From: Tritrichomonas musculus
Taxonomy: Eukaryota; Parabasalia; Tritrichomonadida; Tritrichomonadidae
Assembly: GCA_039105265.1 (NCBI GenBank)
Contig: JAPFFF010000001.1
Coordinates: forward strand, 10,478,001-10,542,000
Length of the DNA: 64,000 nt
Direction: 5' to 3'
Positions 10,641 to 20,810 of this stretch are shown piece by piece; the stretch's first letter is position 1, and every line of letters starts with the position of its first letter. A model generated the notes under the pieces. That model did no database searches. It was not told the origin of the DNA and saw only the letters and a list, made by a program, of their open reading frames with translations. The position numbers and the translations under genes were made by a program.

Positions 10641-13400
10641 GTCTATTTTTATTTGCATTTGATGTTTTATTGCTAGTTTTTCATCAATTCTTTTCACTAC
10701 AAAACAGCACTTGAATTTATCAGATATCTCTTTTATCTTATTATTTGGAATTGACTTAGTCTGAACAAAATATCTTAAGTGATTTTTTTCTTCACTTGAG
10801 AAAACACCTGACTGAATTAAAGCATAAACAAAACAATTGTCTTTATAATTCTTTTTGTCTATCTTTGAGAATATTTGGAATTCACTTAGATCTAAATTAG
10901 ATAATTTTTAATATAGAAAGAATGAACCTTCTGGTGTGGATCTATAGTCTGGATCGAATTAGACTTCTTCATGATATAATGCGTGTTAATCTTCATCTTC
11001 TTTAATTACATCGAACTTTATTCCTTTGTCATCTAATTGTTTTCTCAGAAAAAGTACATCGTACTTGACTGGAATGAATTCATTATGAATTTACTCTTGG
11101 ATTTGTATCTGATTTTTCTTCTGACAAGTCAAGTTCGCCTGATATGTGACATATTGTGTTTTCAATGTCATGTTTATCACTAAGAGTAAAACATTTTGCG
11201 TGTCCGTCGAGTGTGCATGCTTTGACTACTACCCTTGATTTATTTCTAATCTCATAACAATGTCGAAGCATCTCAGTAAAAGCTAGTCTCTTGCATTTAC
11301 TGTCTCTTATATCGACGTCAAAGGAGAACTCTGTTGAAGCTATAAACATGAATCTTTAGAGTTCTCTTTGAAATAACTCTTGATCATCGATTTCTTGTAT
11401 TATTTTTTTGTATGCTTGTCGTGCTTGTGTCTTTGAGGTTTCATAAAAATCAATAGAGAGGTTCATTAAATCATTATCGTCTTCTATATTTGTATGTTAT
11501 TTATTAATTTTCATCCTTTTTCCTGATAAAACATTTCTTTGCAATTGCTGTATTTGATTTTGTTAAGATAGAACCAGTTTTATTAAATCCTCTTTAAAAA
11601 GTTTACTGAATCTATTTTAAGTATGATTAAATTGATCTTTATTAACCAAAAAACTGTAGAAATATAAAAATAAAAGAATTAACAATAAAAAGAAAAAATA
11701 AAAGAAAAATAAGAGAAGAATTGTTTAATCAAAATGCTTAATCAATTTTTGAATTGCTTCAATGAAAAACTAGATTTCTTTATCTTTTCTACAATTCCAG
11801 GTAATTTGCCTTAAAATTGGCTAATATTTGGATCTGAAAAGTATTTGGAATCTTTCTGTAATTTCATCTTAATCATTTTTCATCAGAAGATTAGACCCAC
11901 AAAAATTTGGCTGTAAATTATGAACTAAAAAATTCATTTTCTCAAGTAAAGATCGGCATTCATTATTAATAGCAATCCCTTGTACGTTGTCGATTTGTTC
12001 TTGCATTTGTTGGTTTTGCTGGAGATAAGCTTTCATTTCTGATCTTACTTTTTTTCCAGTTTTTGTATTCATTTCTATCGTTCTCTCATAGTGAATTTGA
12101 AAGAATTGATGGATCTGAAACTGAATTTGCAAGTTTGAACAATTTTATTTCTAAATCATTGATTTTCTTTTCATGCACTTCTTTTTTTTTTTTCGGACTT
12201 CTTTTTCAACAGAATTTTTAATATAGAGACAAATTGTGTTTTTGGTGGAGAGGTGCATTTTAGGCTTATCTTCATCATCTTCTTCATTATTAATATTTTC
12301 TAATGCCTCTGCAAGTATTTCCAAGCTGAACTTTCGTCTTTCCTTTGAGTTTAGCTTGGAGAGACCGAGCTGATATGGGACTCTCGCCGCTCTTCCATCT
12401 CGCGATGGGGCTTTCTCGGCTCTTCCTTACAATGACGAACCACTGGCTCTTCCTTCTCGTGATGTGGCTTTTGTTAGTTCGTCATTTGAGCTCGATTGTA
12501 TATTTTTTTTCTCTTTTCGCGATTTTTGGTTCCATTCATCGGCGGCGATTATTGATAAAAAATGGTCAACAATGACGGGTTTTGTGAAAAATTCTAAAGA
12601 AAAATAATTTATTCTCTCAAATATCGAGAATAAAATTATCTATTGATTTTAATTCTTTTAATACCATTGATTTCAAACATGTTTATAAAAATTGAATCAT
12701 TTTCAAACTATTCTAAAAAATTCTTTTCAAAAAAAGTATTACAAATTTCTATAATTTGATCATTTTTTTTTCTTCTTTTTTTCATCATCTGTTGATCTCC
12801 AATCTAAAATAAGTTCTAAAATATTCAAAAGTTCATCCAATAAGTATCTGTTAATCTCCAATCTAAAATAAAATTTATCCAATAAGTTTCAAAATTGAAT
12901 GTTTTTTTTTTTTTGGCTTCACATCATCTTATGTATAACGCATTGCCTATACCCATACATACCAGTTGATGGGAATACCACAAAGAGAGGAATCAAGTAA
13001 AGAACTGGACAAATAATGATTACTCTCTTTGTGGTATCCCTGTTCATTTTCTGGATATTGTCCATTTCTCCATTTTTCATATTCAAAAGCGATTTTTCTT
13101 TTTACCTTTTCATAAAATCCCGAATAATTCCAAGGTCTTTTATTTTTAATTATAGCAATGATGATGGAAGTTGAGCATTCAATCTATTCAAATATTCTTG
13201 CCACCATCCTTTCATTTGGGTTACCATTCCAATTAATGTATCATTATTCATCTGAGGGCTTTGTTCATCTTAATTTTCTAATGAATCCTCATTATATTCA
13301 GGTAAATTTTCAATATCTTCTACTTGTTTTAATATAAATTGTTTTATATTTGTTTTGTAGCCATTCTTCTTCTTGTTTAATATCATAAGATATTCATATT
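10640..13400 (-). pseudogene. Fossil coding field, minus strand; possibly Polinton-derived
   Basis: Protein-like segments on the minus strand alternate with broken sequence. The piece at about 10650-11050 includes NCFVYALIQSG and resembles the N-terminal region of trichomonad Maverick DNA polymerase proteins; 11083-11349 is an open fragment; 11750-12340 gives acidic and coiled-coil segments; and 13080-13260 gives a Trp-rich segment with MKGWWQEYL. A GC-richer patch with degenerate short repeats lies at 12340-12490. It has many breaks and looks old. The Polinton assignment rests on resemblance alone. Confidence 0.35.
12971..13040. repeat. Near-perfect inverted repeat (hairpin) inside the fossil field
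   Basis: GGGAATACCACAAAGAGAG (12971-12989) faces CTCTCTTTGTGGTATCCC (13023-13040) across about 33 bases. The arms differ by a single extra base. No target duplication was found, so it could be a foldback mini-element or a relic of one. Confidence 0.7.
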
Positions 13401-14063
13401 TGTTTTTAAACTTAGTTTTTAAATTTTCGCGTGTAAACTTACGGTTTCTAAGAATTTATTTCAAATATTGAATGATTTAGTTTTTTCATTCAAAAAGTTG
13501 ATTTGAAATTGTTAAAATAGGGTTTAATAAACAATAATTTTTTTGTGATTGTAATTGGACAAGATCATCAAACTGATAAGAATAATAACAAAATATTGAT
13601 AAAAATATTTGAAAATAAAAATTTGGGATTTTTGGTGATTGATACAATTCTAATTGGATTGAATGTTTCTGGAAATATTTTTAAGAAAAAATAATTATTA
13701 TTAATCTTTTGAATAAATCAGCAAATTCATGATAAATTAAAAATTATATAATTAATATGAATATTAGTATCTAAAAATGAAATTAATAAATTTATTTAAG
13801 GGTTATTTATTGTGATTTTTTCATTATGGTCTTTTTCTTTGATTTTAACTTTTTCAATAAAATAAAAATTTCATAAATCAATAAAAAAGATTCATATTTA
13901 TGTTAAATAAGAGAAAATTGATTCAAATATATATTGTAAATTAAATATAAGCATTAACATAAATTGAATTAGTTAATTTGTTTATAAAAAACTGTGAGAA
14001 AAAGTGAAAATAATCTTATTAAAATATTTCAATTAATCCAATACTTCTTTAACAAAAAAATGA
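13401..14063. other. AT-rich spacer upstream of the MATE gene
   Basis: There is no open frame of note. Just before the gene a five-codon frame (ATG at 14060, stop by 14074) overlaps the first ATG of the MATE gene. Confidence 0.5.
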
Positions 14064-15629
14064 ATGCTCGTTGAAATTAAAATGATCGAAAAAAAGCCAC
14101 GCCGTTTAACACTTCCATTACATACAAAACCCAGTGAACCTATTGAAATTAGTGGTGAAGAAAAGAGATTAGGCCAATACTCTCCATTATCAACAATACT
14201 CATTCTTTCTTTTGGTCCATTTTTATCTCAAACAGTTCAAGCTCTTTATGGAATTGTGAATCTTTTTTGGGTTTCAAAATCTATTGGAGATAAAGGAATT
14301 GAAGTTTTTGGTGCAATATATGTTGTTGATTTTATAACTCTTGGATTTGCAAATTATTTGATGACCGCTGTTGATATTCGCGTATCATATCTTTTTGGTG
14401 AAAAATCTAAGATTGATGAATGCTCACAGATTTTTATTGATTTTATTAGATTTTCTTTTATACTCGCCATATTTATGCCTTTAATAATTTTACCAATTAC
14501 CCGACCATTAATTGAATGGTTTGGCTCTGACAAAGAAATTTCCCTTTTGTGCCTCCAATATATGTATCCAAATGCTTTCGGAGCATTTTTTACATTCTTA
14601 TATATGTCAGCTTGTGGTTTAATTCAATCTGAAGGTCGTTCATTTGTTTTTGGTATTGCTCAGGTTGTATCACTTTTTTTAAATATGGGAGTATTTTGCC
14701 CACTTTTTCTATTATATTTTAAATTTGGTATTTGGGGTGCTTCATTAGCTACAATAATATCTCAAGCCCTCGTTACAATTGTTCTTGTTGTTCAAATTTT
14801 TATGGGCAAATATACAATAAAACCAAAGTTCAACATGTTTTGTAGAAAGTTTTCTCACGAATCTTGGGTTTCTTTAAAAATTGGTTTTGCTTCCCTTGTA
14901 TCAAATTTCACTGTTTCACTTCCAGAAATTTTATTACAAAAATTTTTGAATATGGCAGCTACTGCTGTTGGCGAGTATGATACTGTTATCAAAGTTTGGG
15001 GAGTAATTGAGAAATTGTATCAGTTTGTTGGAGGTGCAAATGATGCCTTTTCAATTGGATTTTTACCTGCTGCATCATATGCATTTGGTGCTCATCGATA
15101 TAATAGGCTACTTAGGCTATTTTTGCATACAAACTGGGTTACTATATTGATTAGTGTTGTTTATTCATTTTTCATGATTTTCTTCCCAAGTCAGATAGCT
15201 TCAATATGGTCGAAGGATCCACTATTTTTAGAAAAGTGCAAATCAATGATTCCAAAAGTTTTTTATGTTACAGCTTTATTCCCAATTCAATATACTGTAC
15301 CTTCATATTTACAGGCAATGCAAAAAGTTGCACAATCATCAATTGTTGCAGGTGTTACATCAATGCTCCCAATTCCTCTATTTTCATGCATATTATACTA
15401 TACAGGCAAGAAAAATCCTGACAGAATCATGTGGACATATGCTTTATCAGATATATTTGCTTCAGTTTTATGTTTCCTGTTTTGCATTCCTAGCGTTTCC
15501 AAACTTTTTAAAGAACCAAAAGATGAAACAATGCTGATTCCTGACGAAACTTTTGCATCTATTAGATCGATAAAAAGTGAAAACTGTTGTTCAACACCTC
15601 TCCTTGAAGATGATGAATATAAAGAATAA
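14064..15629 (+). CDS. MATE-family (MOP superfamily) multidrug/toxin exporter
   Basis: 521 residues, close to the usual MATE length of 450-550. A polar N-terminus of about 45 residues precedes roughly 12 hydrophobic segments, from TILILSFGPFLSQTVQALYG to DIFASVLCFLFCIPSVSKL, with the pseudo-twofold arrangement of the family and a short acidic tail. Typical MATE stretches include the early GIVNLFWVSKSIG and the mid-protein LQYMYPNAFGAFFTFLYMSA. Members exchange cations (Na+ or H+) for organic substrates across the plasma or organelle membrane; the substrate is unknown. The first ATG (14064) is overlapped by a five-codon frame from 14060, and a second in-frame ATG lies at 14082 (MIEKKPRR), so initiation may occur at either. 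It is a single open frame ending in TAA. Confidence 0.93.
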   Translation: MLVEIKMIEKKPRRLTLPLHTKPSEPIEISGEEKRLGQYSPLSTILILSFGPFLSQTVQALYGIVNLFWVSKSIGDKGIEVFGAIYVVDFITLGFANYLMTAVDIRVSYLFGEKSKIDECSQIFIDFIRFSFILAIFMPLIILPITRPLIEWFGSDKEISLLCLQYMYPNAFGAFFTFLYMSACGLIQSEGRSFVFGIAQVVSLFLNMGVFCPLFLLYFKFGIWGASLATIISQALVTIVLVVQIFMGKYTIKPKFNMFCRKFSHESWVSLKIGFASLVSNFTVSLPEILLQKFLNMAATAVGEYDTVIKVWGVIEKLYQFVGGANDAFSIGFLPAASYAFGAHRYNRLLRLFLHTNWVTILISVVYSFFMIFFPSQIASIWSKDPLFLEKCKSMIPKVFYVTALFPIQYTVPSYLQAMQKVAQSSIVAGVTSMLPIPLFSCILYYTGKKNPDRIMWTYALSDIFASVLCFLFCIPSVSKLFKEPKDETMLIPDETFASIRSIKSENCCSTPLLEDDEYKE

Positions 15630-16217
15630 TTAGAAATTAATATACATAGAATACCTTATTTATTTTTTGTGATTTGATTTTATGACTTTATAAAAATCTA
15701 TCATTCAAAAAAAAAATTCACCCGGTAATATAGTTTTTGCTCCATTTTCTTGACATCTTTTATTTGAAGACATTAATAAGCAATAATTATGTTAACAACG
15801 AATCAATAGAATTGGATTTTAATATATTGTGAAAATTCCCAAAAGATGCTTATATATAAAAAGTTTGATTTTATCAACATCAAAACATCATTACAAGCAC
15901 TCAGGTAATTAAATAGAGTATGAATGCTGATATGCATTTTATATCCACTTAAAGTTTAAAATAAAACCTTGATGAAGGTTTGTTTTAGCTTGCCATAATA
16001 AAGGTGTTTATGCTACTTTCTTTAAAATCTGATTTTTATTCAATAATTATATTAAAGTAGGTTTGAATAAATGACCATTTTGATAAAAATATTAGATTAA
16101 AATACTTATAATAATAATAATTTGATGATTCAAATATTGTTTGATGGACTGAGTTGAATTTACTAAATTCATTTTTTCAATTCAAATTTGGCTCTTTCTA
16201 TTCGTAAACGTATATAA
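15630..16217. other. Spacer between two plus-strand genes
   Basis: AT-rich, with no gene seen. A small hairpin AAACCTT-GATG-AAGGTTT lies near 15964-15981. TCATT occurs about 50 bases before the next ATG. Confidence 0.5.
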
Positions 16218-17615
16218 ATGTCTGATGACGAAATTACATCATTAAAAGAGGGACCAGAGCAAACAGGATTAAGTCTTTTCTGTCAAATCGAAAAGGCGTT
16301 ACAAATGGAATCATTTTCCGAAGGAAGTGATGACGAAATACAAACAAGCGAAATTAATAAATCAAAAAGTTTGCCTTCAGATGCAAAACCATCATATCTT
16401 GCAGAAGACTTCCCGGAATTATTTAAATTTAATTCACCTTTGCAACAAATTGACATTAATGTAGTTAATTCTTCGTCAAATGATTCCAAAAACGAAAAAT
16501 ATGATCATAAAATTAAACAAAAATTAAAGTTTATTAAAATACAACAAGATGAACTTGAACAACAAAAAATTTGGATTCAACAACAACTAAAGATCATAGA
16601 AGAATCGAAACAAATTCAGACTGATTATAAAGAAAAATATGAAAAACTTCAGAAAAAGTACAATGAGGAAAAAAGTAAATGGACACAAGAAAAAATGGTA
16701 TTGGTTGCTAAAATTTCAGAACTTGAAAACGTTCAAAAAAATAATTATTTGAATTCAACTATATCTCTTAACCATTCAAGAGGAAACTCGATCGATTTAA
16801 CAAACACAACAAATAAACTAAACAATTCAATTTTATTAGCTAATTCAAGTAAAATTAACAAGAACAAAAAAAATAGAAAAAATTCAACTCCCCGTCGGAA
16901 ATCACCAAAGTCTTCAACAAAGAGGTCAAGATCAAAATCACCTCATAATTCTCCTCCACATAATGAATCATCTCACAATTCACCAAAAAATAAATCTCCT
17001 CAAAGATCATCACCATCACCGACCAAATATTCTGATAATACAATTCCTTTTTCGAAAATTCAGAAAGAAAGAGTTAGAGATAAAATTGAAAAGGCTAATA
17101 ATGAAAAGTCGGATAGCCATATTCCAAAAGCATATTATAAATCAATGAAGAAACATATGTTTGGAATTCCTGTAGAAGAGAAATATTTGAATTTCCAGTT
17201 TAAACTCCCGCAACCTATTGGTGAAGAAGAGAAGAAAGATGGTAGAAAAATATTATTTTTCAAAGATGGCTCAAAGGCTACACAATTTAGAAACAAGACT
17301 ATTAAAGCAACACATGGACAATCAGTATTCTATTTCTTTGCAAATGGCGATATTGGACAAGAATTTCATGATGGATTCCGTAGCTATTTATATAATGAAA
17401 CAGGGACAATTGAAGTTACAAAAACTAACCATCCTAAAATCCTTGTGTTTAAAAATGGGCAAAGGGAAAAGCATACAGCAGATGGTAAAAAGTATGTTTT
17501 ATATCCAAATGGACAATTTGAAGAAATCGAGATTAATGGCGATTTCAAGATGTATTATCCTGATGGTAAAATTGAACAAAAAGTTAATGGTGAAATTGTA
17601 GATGTAACTGAGTAA
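16218..17615 (+). CDS. SAS-4/CPAP (CENPJ)-like protein with C-terminal G-box (TCP10) domain
   Basis: 465 residues. An acidic N-terminus is followed by a coiled coil (about 90-175, Lys/Glu/Gln-rich), a basic Ser/Pro/Lys/Arg linker (about 215-280, KSPKSSTKRSRSKSPHNSPP) and, from about 335 to 462, beta-strand repeats with NG and DG turns: ILFFKDGSKATQF, FYFFANGDIGQEF, LVFKNGQREKHTADGKKYVL, YPNGQFEEI, YYPDGKIEQKVNG. This is the G-box of CPAP/SAS-4 and TCP10, known to bind STIL/Ana2 and to organise centriole microtubules. The protein is much shorter than animal CPAP (about 1300 residues), and no tubulin-binding PN2-3 motif was recognised. It fits a basal-body assembly factor for the flagella of a trichomonad. 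The stop codon lies in TAAA, the form described for trichomonad poly(A) signals. Confidence 0.82.
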   Translation: MSDDEITSLKEGPEQTGLSLFCQIEKALQMESFSEGSDDEIQTSEINKSKSLPSDAKPSYLAEDFPELFKFNSPLQQIDINVVNSSSNDSKNEKYDHKIKQKLKFIKIQQDELEQQKIWIQQQLKIIEESKQIQTDYKEKYEKLQKKYNEEKSKWTQEKMVLVAKISELENVQKNNYLNSTISLNHSRGNSIDLTNTTNKLNNSILLANSSKINKNKKNRKNSTPRRKSPKSSTKRSRSKSPHNSPPHNESSHNSPKNKSPQRSSPSPTKYSDNTIPFSKIQKERVRDKIEKANNEKSDSHIPKAYYKSMKKHMFGIPVEEKYLNFQFKLPQPIGEEEKKDGRKILFFKDGSKATQFRNKTIKATHGQSVFYFFANGDIGQEFHDGFRSYLYNETGTIEVTKTNHPKILVFKNGQREKHTADGKKYVLYPNGQFEEIEINGDFKMYYPDGKIEQKVNGEIVDVTE

Positions 17616-17948
17616 ATTCACTATTACTTTTTGTATGTATTTAATAAATTTTCGTTTAATTCCACTTACATATCATATTTGTGCGTTTACTTTTCATTTA
17701 TTCTCTTTAGGATGGAAATTCGATACCATTCATATTTAAAAGATGAATAATTAAATATATTACTCTTTCCTTTAATAATATTCCAAGCATATAAGCAATG
17801 ATCGTTTTCATTGACAATTTTTTTGGAATAAAAATTTGATAAAAGAGAAAAAGAGATGTAACAAAAAATTAATTTTTTTTTGATAGGTTTATTTCCACTT
17901 TTTGAATACAATATTAAAAAAAAGGCTAATATAATATCAAAAGAGAAC
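17616..17948. other. Convergent 3' spacer
   Basis: This separates the 3' ends of the plus-strand G-box gene and the minus-strand 749-residue gene. A 92-codon minus-strand frame fills it and overlaps the end of the larger gene by 17 bases, but shows no domain and is not taken as a gene. Confidence 0.5.
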
Positions 17949-20198
17949 TCACTGAATAATGTCATCGAATGAAATTCTTGTCATTGGTTCAGTTGGTGAA
18001 ATCGTGTCCTTCATATTGAAAAAGTTCAACAACTTTTTCAATCGATTTTCGGTCTCAAAAATTTTTAATGGCAAATATTTCGAATTCGGGTTCGAAATGA
18101 TTTTTTCGATCACGAACAATGCGATCATCAAATTTAACTTGAAGTAACAATGATCAATGAGCATTTCCATGTAATCCACAGGCTTTGGCTTTTTATAAAA
18201 CCCGATATAAAGGAAGTAATAAATGAATTTCTGATATTTTTCATCTTCAAAATTAGTTTTTTGAATTGATCTTTCAATCGACTCATGAATTTTCATAAAA
18301 AGACGAATTTTCTTACCAAAATTAAACATTCCTCTATCTTCGTCAAACTCAATTTTCATTTCTTCGTTAGAAATATCGATTAAACCGCAAATCTCGGAGA
18401 AAAATTCAATTTGGCTTAACAAATCGCCTTCAATTTCTTCTATTTCAGCCAATTCACTCTGTCCAAATTTATTTACATGGTCAAGAAGCATGTATTTCAT
18501 AATTTCCATTTTTTTATTATTGTCATTTTTTTGAATTGACTGAAAATTTGTGTTTTGAATAAAGCTTATCTCTTTCTGTGAAAGCTTTAATAGAAGAAGA
18601 TACCAAGAAATGTTGTCAACAGAAGAGACAAATATTGATACTTTTTTAATGATGCTTGGATTACTTGAAGAAAACAATTTAATCGCTTTTTGATTTTTGT
18701 CATTGTAATTTTGAATAATTATGTTCAATTTACTATAAATAAATTCAATAAAATTCTTGATTAATAATGTGTTGCTCTTCCGTGTCTTGAAATCTGGACC
18801 AATTATCGATGAAATATTAATATCGAACGGTTTTTCTTGGTTGATTTGAATATTGGCCTTTTTAAGGCATTTTTCAAAGTATTCTTGCCCATATAAACAA
18901 ATTTGACTCTGTAAAAATAATCCGGGTTTAAATATTTGGTTTTGAAGAAGAAATTTTTCGGAAAATTGATAATATGTTAATCTTAATATTTTTGTACTTG
19001 AAACTGTGCAAAAATGGAGTTTGGTTAGTTCACCTGAAATTTGTGATAGATGTTGGTGATATTGATTTGATGACATCTTTGTTAATTGAATCAATACAGG
19101 CGTATTGAATTCATGATATCCTTCACCTTGCTTTATTATTGTTGAATTTTCGATAAATTGATCAACTGTCATATCACTATTTTGTATTTTATTTTGAATC
19201 AATGATTTTGCTAATTTCGAGATGATCTCTAAATCACTAATTGTAAAAGTAAAATTAATTTCGTTTTTATAAATTGTGTGTTGGTATTTAGCATATTCGT
19301 AGAAAAAAGATGCATCATCAAATAATGATAAAATAATTTCTATATCTTTCTTTTCAATGTTTTTCTTTAAGTTTTTAACTAGATCTTTATAAAGGCACTT
19401 TTGATGAACTGGTGAGTAATCAATTATAAAGTTAGGATTTACAGAAATACTAATGTTCTCAAGAAATGGCGAATATTTCCAAAGCTTGAGGCTTATTCTA
19501 ATAATTTCTGAAAATGTGAAAAGTGCGTGTTCTGGATACTTTTTTTTGAATTCATTTACAAGTAAAAAGTGAAATTCACTCAGGTACGACAGGCAGTTTC
19601 GAAAAGAATTAATAAAAATGACTTTAAAGTCAATATCAGTACAATTTTGAAAATCAATATTTTGATCTCTTTTTTGCATGATGTTGATAAAATTAATATA
19701 AAAAATAGACATAAGTCTGTCTTGAAAAACTGTTGAATGGAGGAAAAACGAGCAAATAAGAAAAGGAGAAATGTGGGTATCATCAAGGTTTTGTTTTATA
19801 AAGTGATAAGCGTCCGTAATATATTCTTGAGATGTGAAATGACCGAACATTGACGGAAAAGTAGAATAACAGAAAAAATCGTAAATACATTGAACGTTCG
19901 GAAAACTTTGTTTCAGAAAAAAACTGATCGGAAGAGAATTTGGCGTTTTTGATCTGTCTTGTAATATGCATTTAATTAGATCGTCAGTGTCGCTTAATAT
20001 TTCAGATTCAACAAAAAACAATCTTTCTGGAAATTTATAAAATCTGTTGTATTTCATTCGAAAGTGTAATATATCAATTATTTTTTGGCTAACACAATTT
20101 TTTGAAAATTCGTCTCTTCCATTTTCGAGATAATGACTTTCCAATACTCTTAAATCTACAGAACATTCATCCCCTTCAGGTGTATTTAGCTGATCCAT
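17949..20198 (-). CDS. Unrecognised 749-residue protein, probably of a trichomonad-specific family
   Basis: A single open frame from ATG 20198 with no membrane segment, signal peptide or motif that I can name. It is rich in Phe, Ile, Lys and Asn and predicted mostly helical. An early conserved-looking block reads FPSMFGHFTSQEYITDAYHF followed by a Phe-rich stretch, and later segments resemble bundles of helices, as in helical GTPase-regulator folds, but no catalytic motif such as a RasGAP arginine finger can be pointed to. I recall similar long helical proteins from trichomonad gene sets, which is weak support for a lineage family. Codon use matches its neighbours, and the frame is intact, so it is likely a real gene. 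The function is unknown. Confidence 0.75.
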   Translation of the reverse strand: MDQLNTPEGDECSVDLRVLESHYLENGRDEFSKNCVSQKIIDILHFRMKYNRFYKFPERLFFVESEILSDTDDLIKCILQDRSKTPNSLPISFFLKQSFPNVQCIYDFFCYSTFPSMFGHFTSQEYITDAYHFIKQNLDDTHISPFLICSFFLHSTVFQDRLMSIFYINFINIMQKRDQNIDFQNCTDIDFKVIFINSFRNCLSYLSEFHFLLVNEFKKKYPEHALFTFSEIIRISLKLWKYSPFLENISISVNPNFIIDYSPVHQKCLYKDLVKNLKKNIEKKDIEIILSLFDDASFFYEYAKYQHTIYKNEINFTFTISDLEIISKLAKSLIQNKIQNSDMTVDQFIENSTIIKQGEGYHEFNTPVLIQLTKMSSNQYHQHLSQISGELTKLHFCTVSSTKILRLTYYQFSEKFLLQNQIFKPGLFLQSQICLYGQEYFEKCLKKANIQINQEKPFDINISSIIGPDFKTRKSNTLLIKNFIEFIYSKLNIIIQNYNDKNQKAIKLFSSSNPSIIKKVSIFVSSVDNISWYLLLLKLSQKEISFIQNTNFQSIQKNDNNKKMEIMKYMLLDHVNKFGQSELAEIEEIEGDLLSQIEFFSEICGLIDISNEEMKIEFDEDRGMFNFGKKIRLFMKIHESIERSIQKTNFEDEKYQKFIYYFLYIGFYKKPKPVDYMEMLIDHCYFKLNLMIALFVIEKIISNPNSKYLPLKIFETENRLKKLLNFFNMKDTISPTEPMTRISFDDIIQ

Positions 20199-20808
20199 AT
20201 CACTTATTAAATAAAAATTAAAGAATAAATGTACAGATTTGTAGATAAATTTATATCATCAGCTAACTGTCAAGGTGAATTTTCACCTCTCACTATTTTT
20301 TTTTTGTATGATAATACAAAAAATTCAAAATTCAAAATAGGGTTTTAAATAAAATCGCGGTTATCCTCAATTTTGAATGCCCCTTGAAAATCAAATTCAA
20401 TTTTTTCTGATAAAAGTACCTATTTCGAGATCACGATCAATAAATAAAATCATTAAAATCGATATGCGCCATTATATTATATATCATCAAACATAATTAG
20501 TTTACTGATTTATTTTGAGTCCTAGAAAGACAAGTTAGATTATTTATTACATATAATATATTTCTTAAACTTTTGTTTTTGGTTTGAAATATGATGATAA
20601 TATTGAAATTGCGAATTTTTAAATGTTTTTGGGTGTCTAGCATGAATTTTTTAGTTTTCTACTTATCTTATTTGATATCTTTTACCAGATAATCCAGTTC
20701 ATTAAAATAGTAAAAGAAAAAAGATCTTCCTGATATTTGTTAAATTTAAGTATACATAAATTAGCACTAATAACTGAAATTTTAGAAAGTTTTTTGAAAT
20801 GAGAAAAT
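20199..20808. other. AT-rich spacer
   Basis: It holds the upstream region of the 749-residue gene. No gene, tandem repeat or convincing inverted repeat was seen. Confidence 0.5.
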
Positions 20809-20810
20809 TA

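Noticed and set aside
12345-12575. 76-codon plus-strand frame in the GC-richer patch
   Set aside because: It is opposite the minus-strand fossil fragments and made of degenerate short repeats.
17687-17965. 92-codon minus-strand frame with a hydrophobic start
   Set aside because: It overlaps the end of the 749-residue gene, lies in a 3' spacer and shows no conserved feature.
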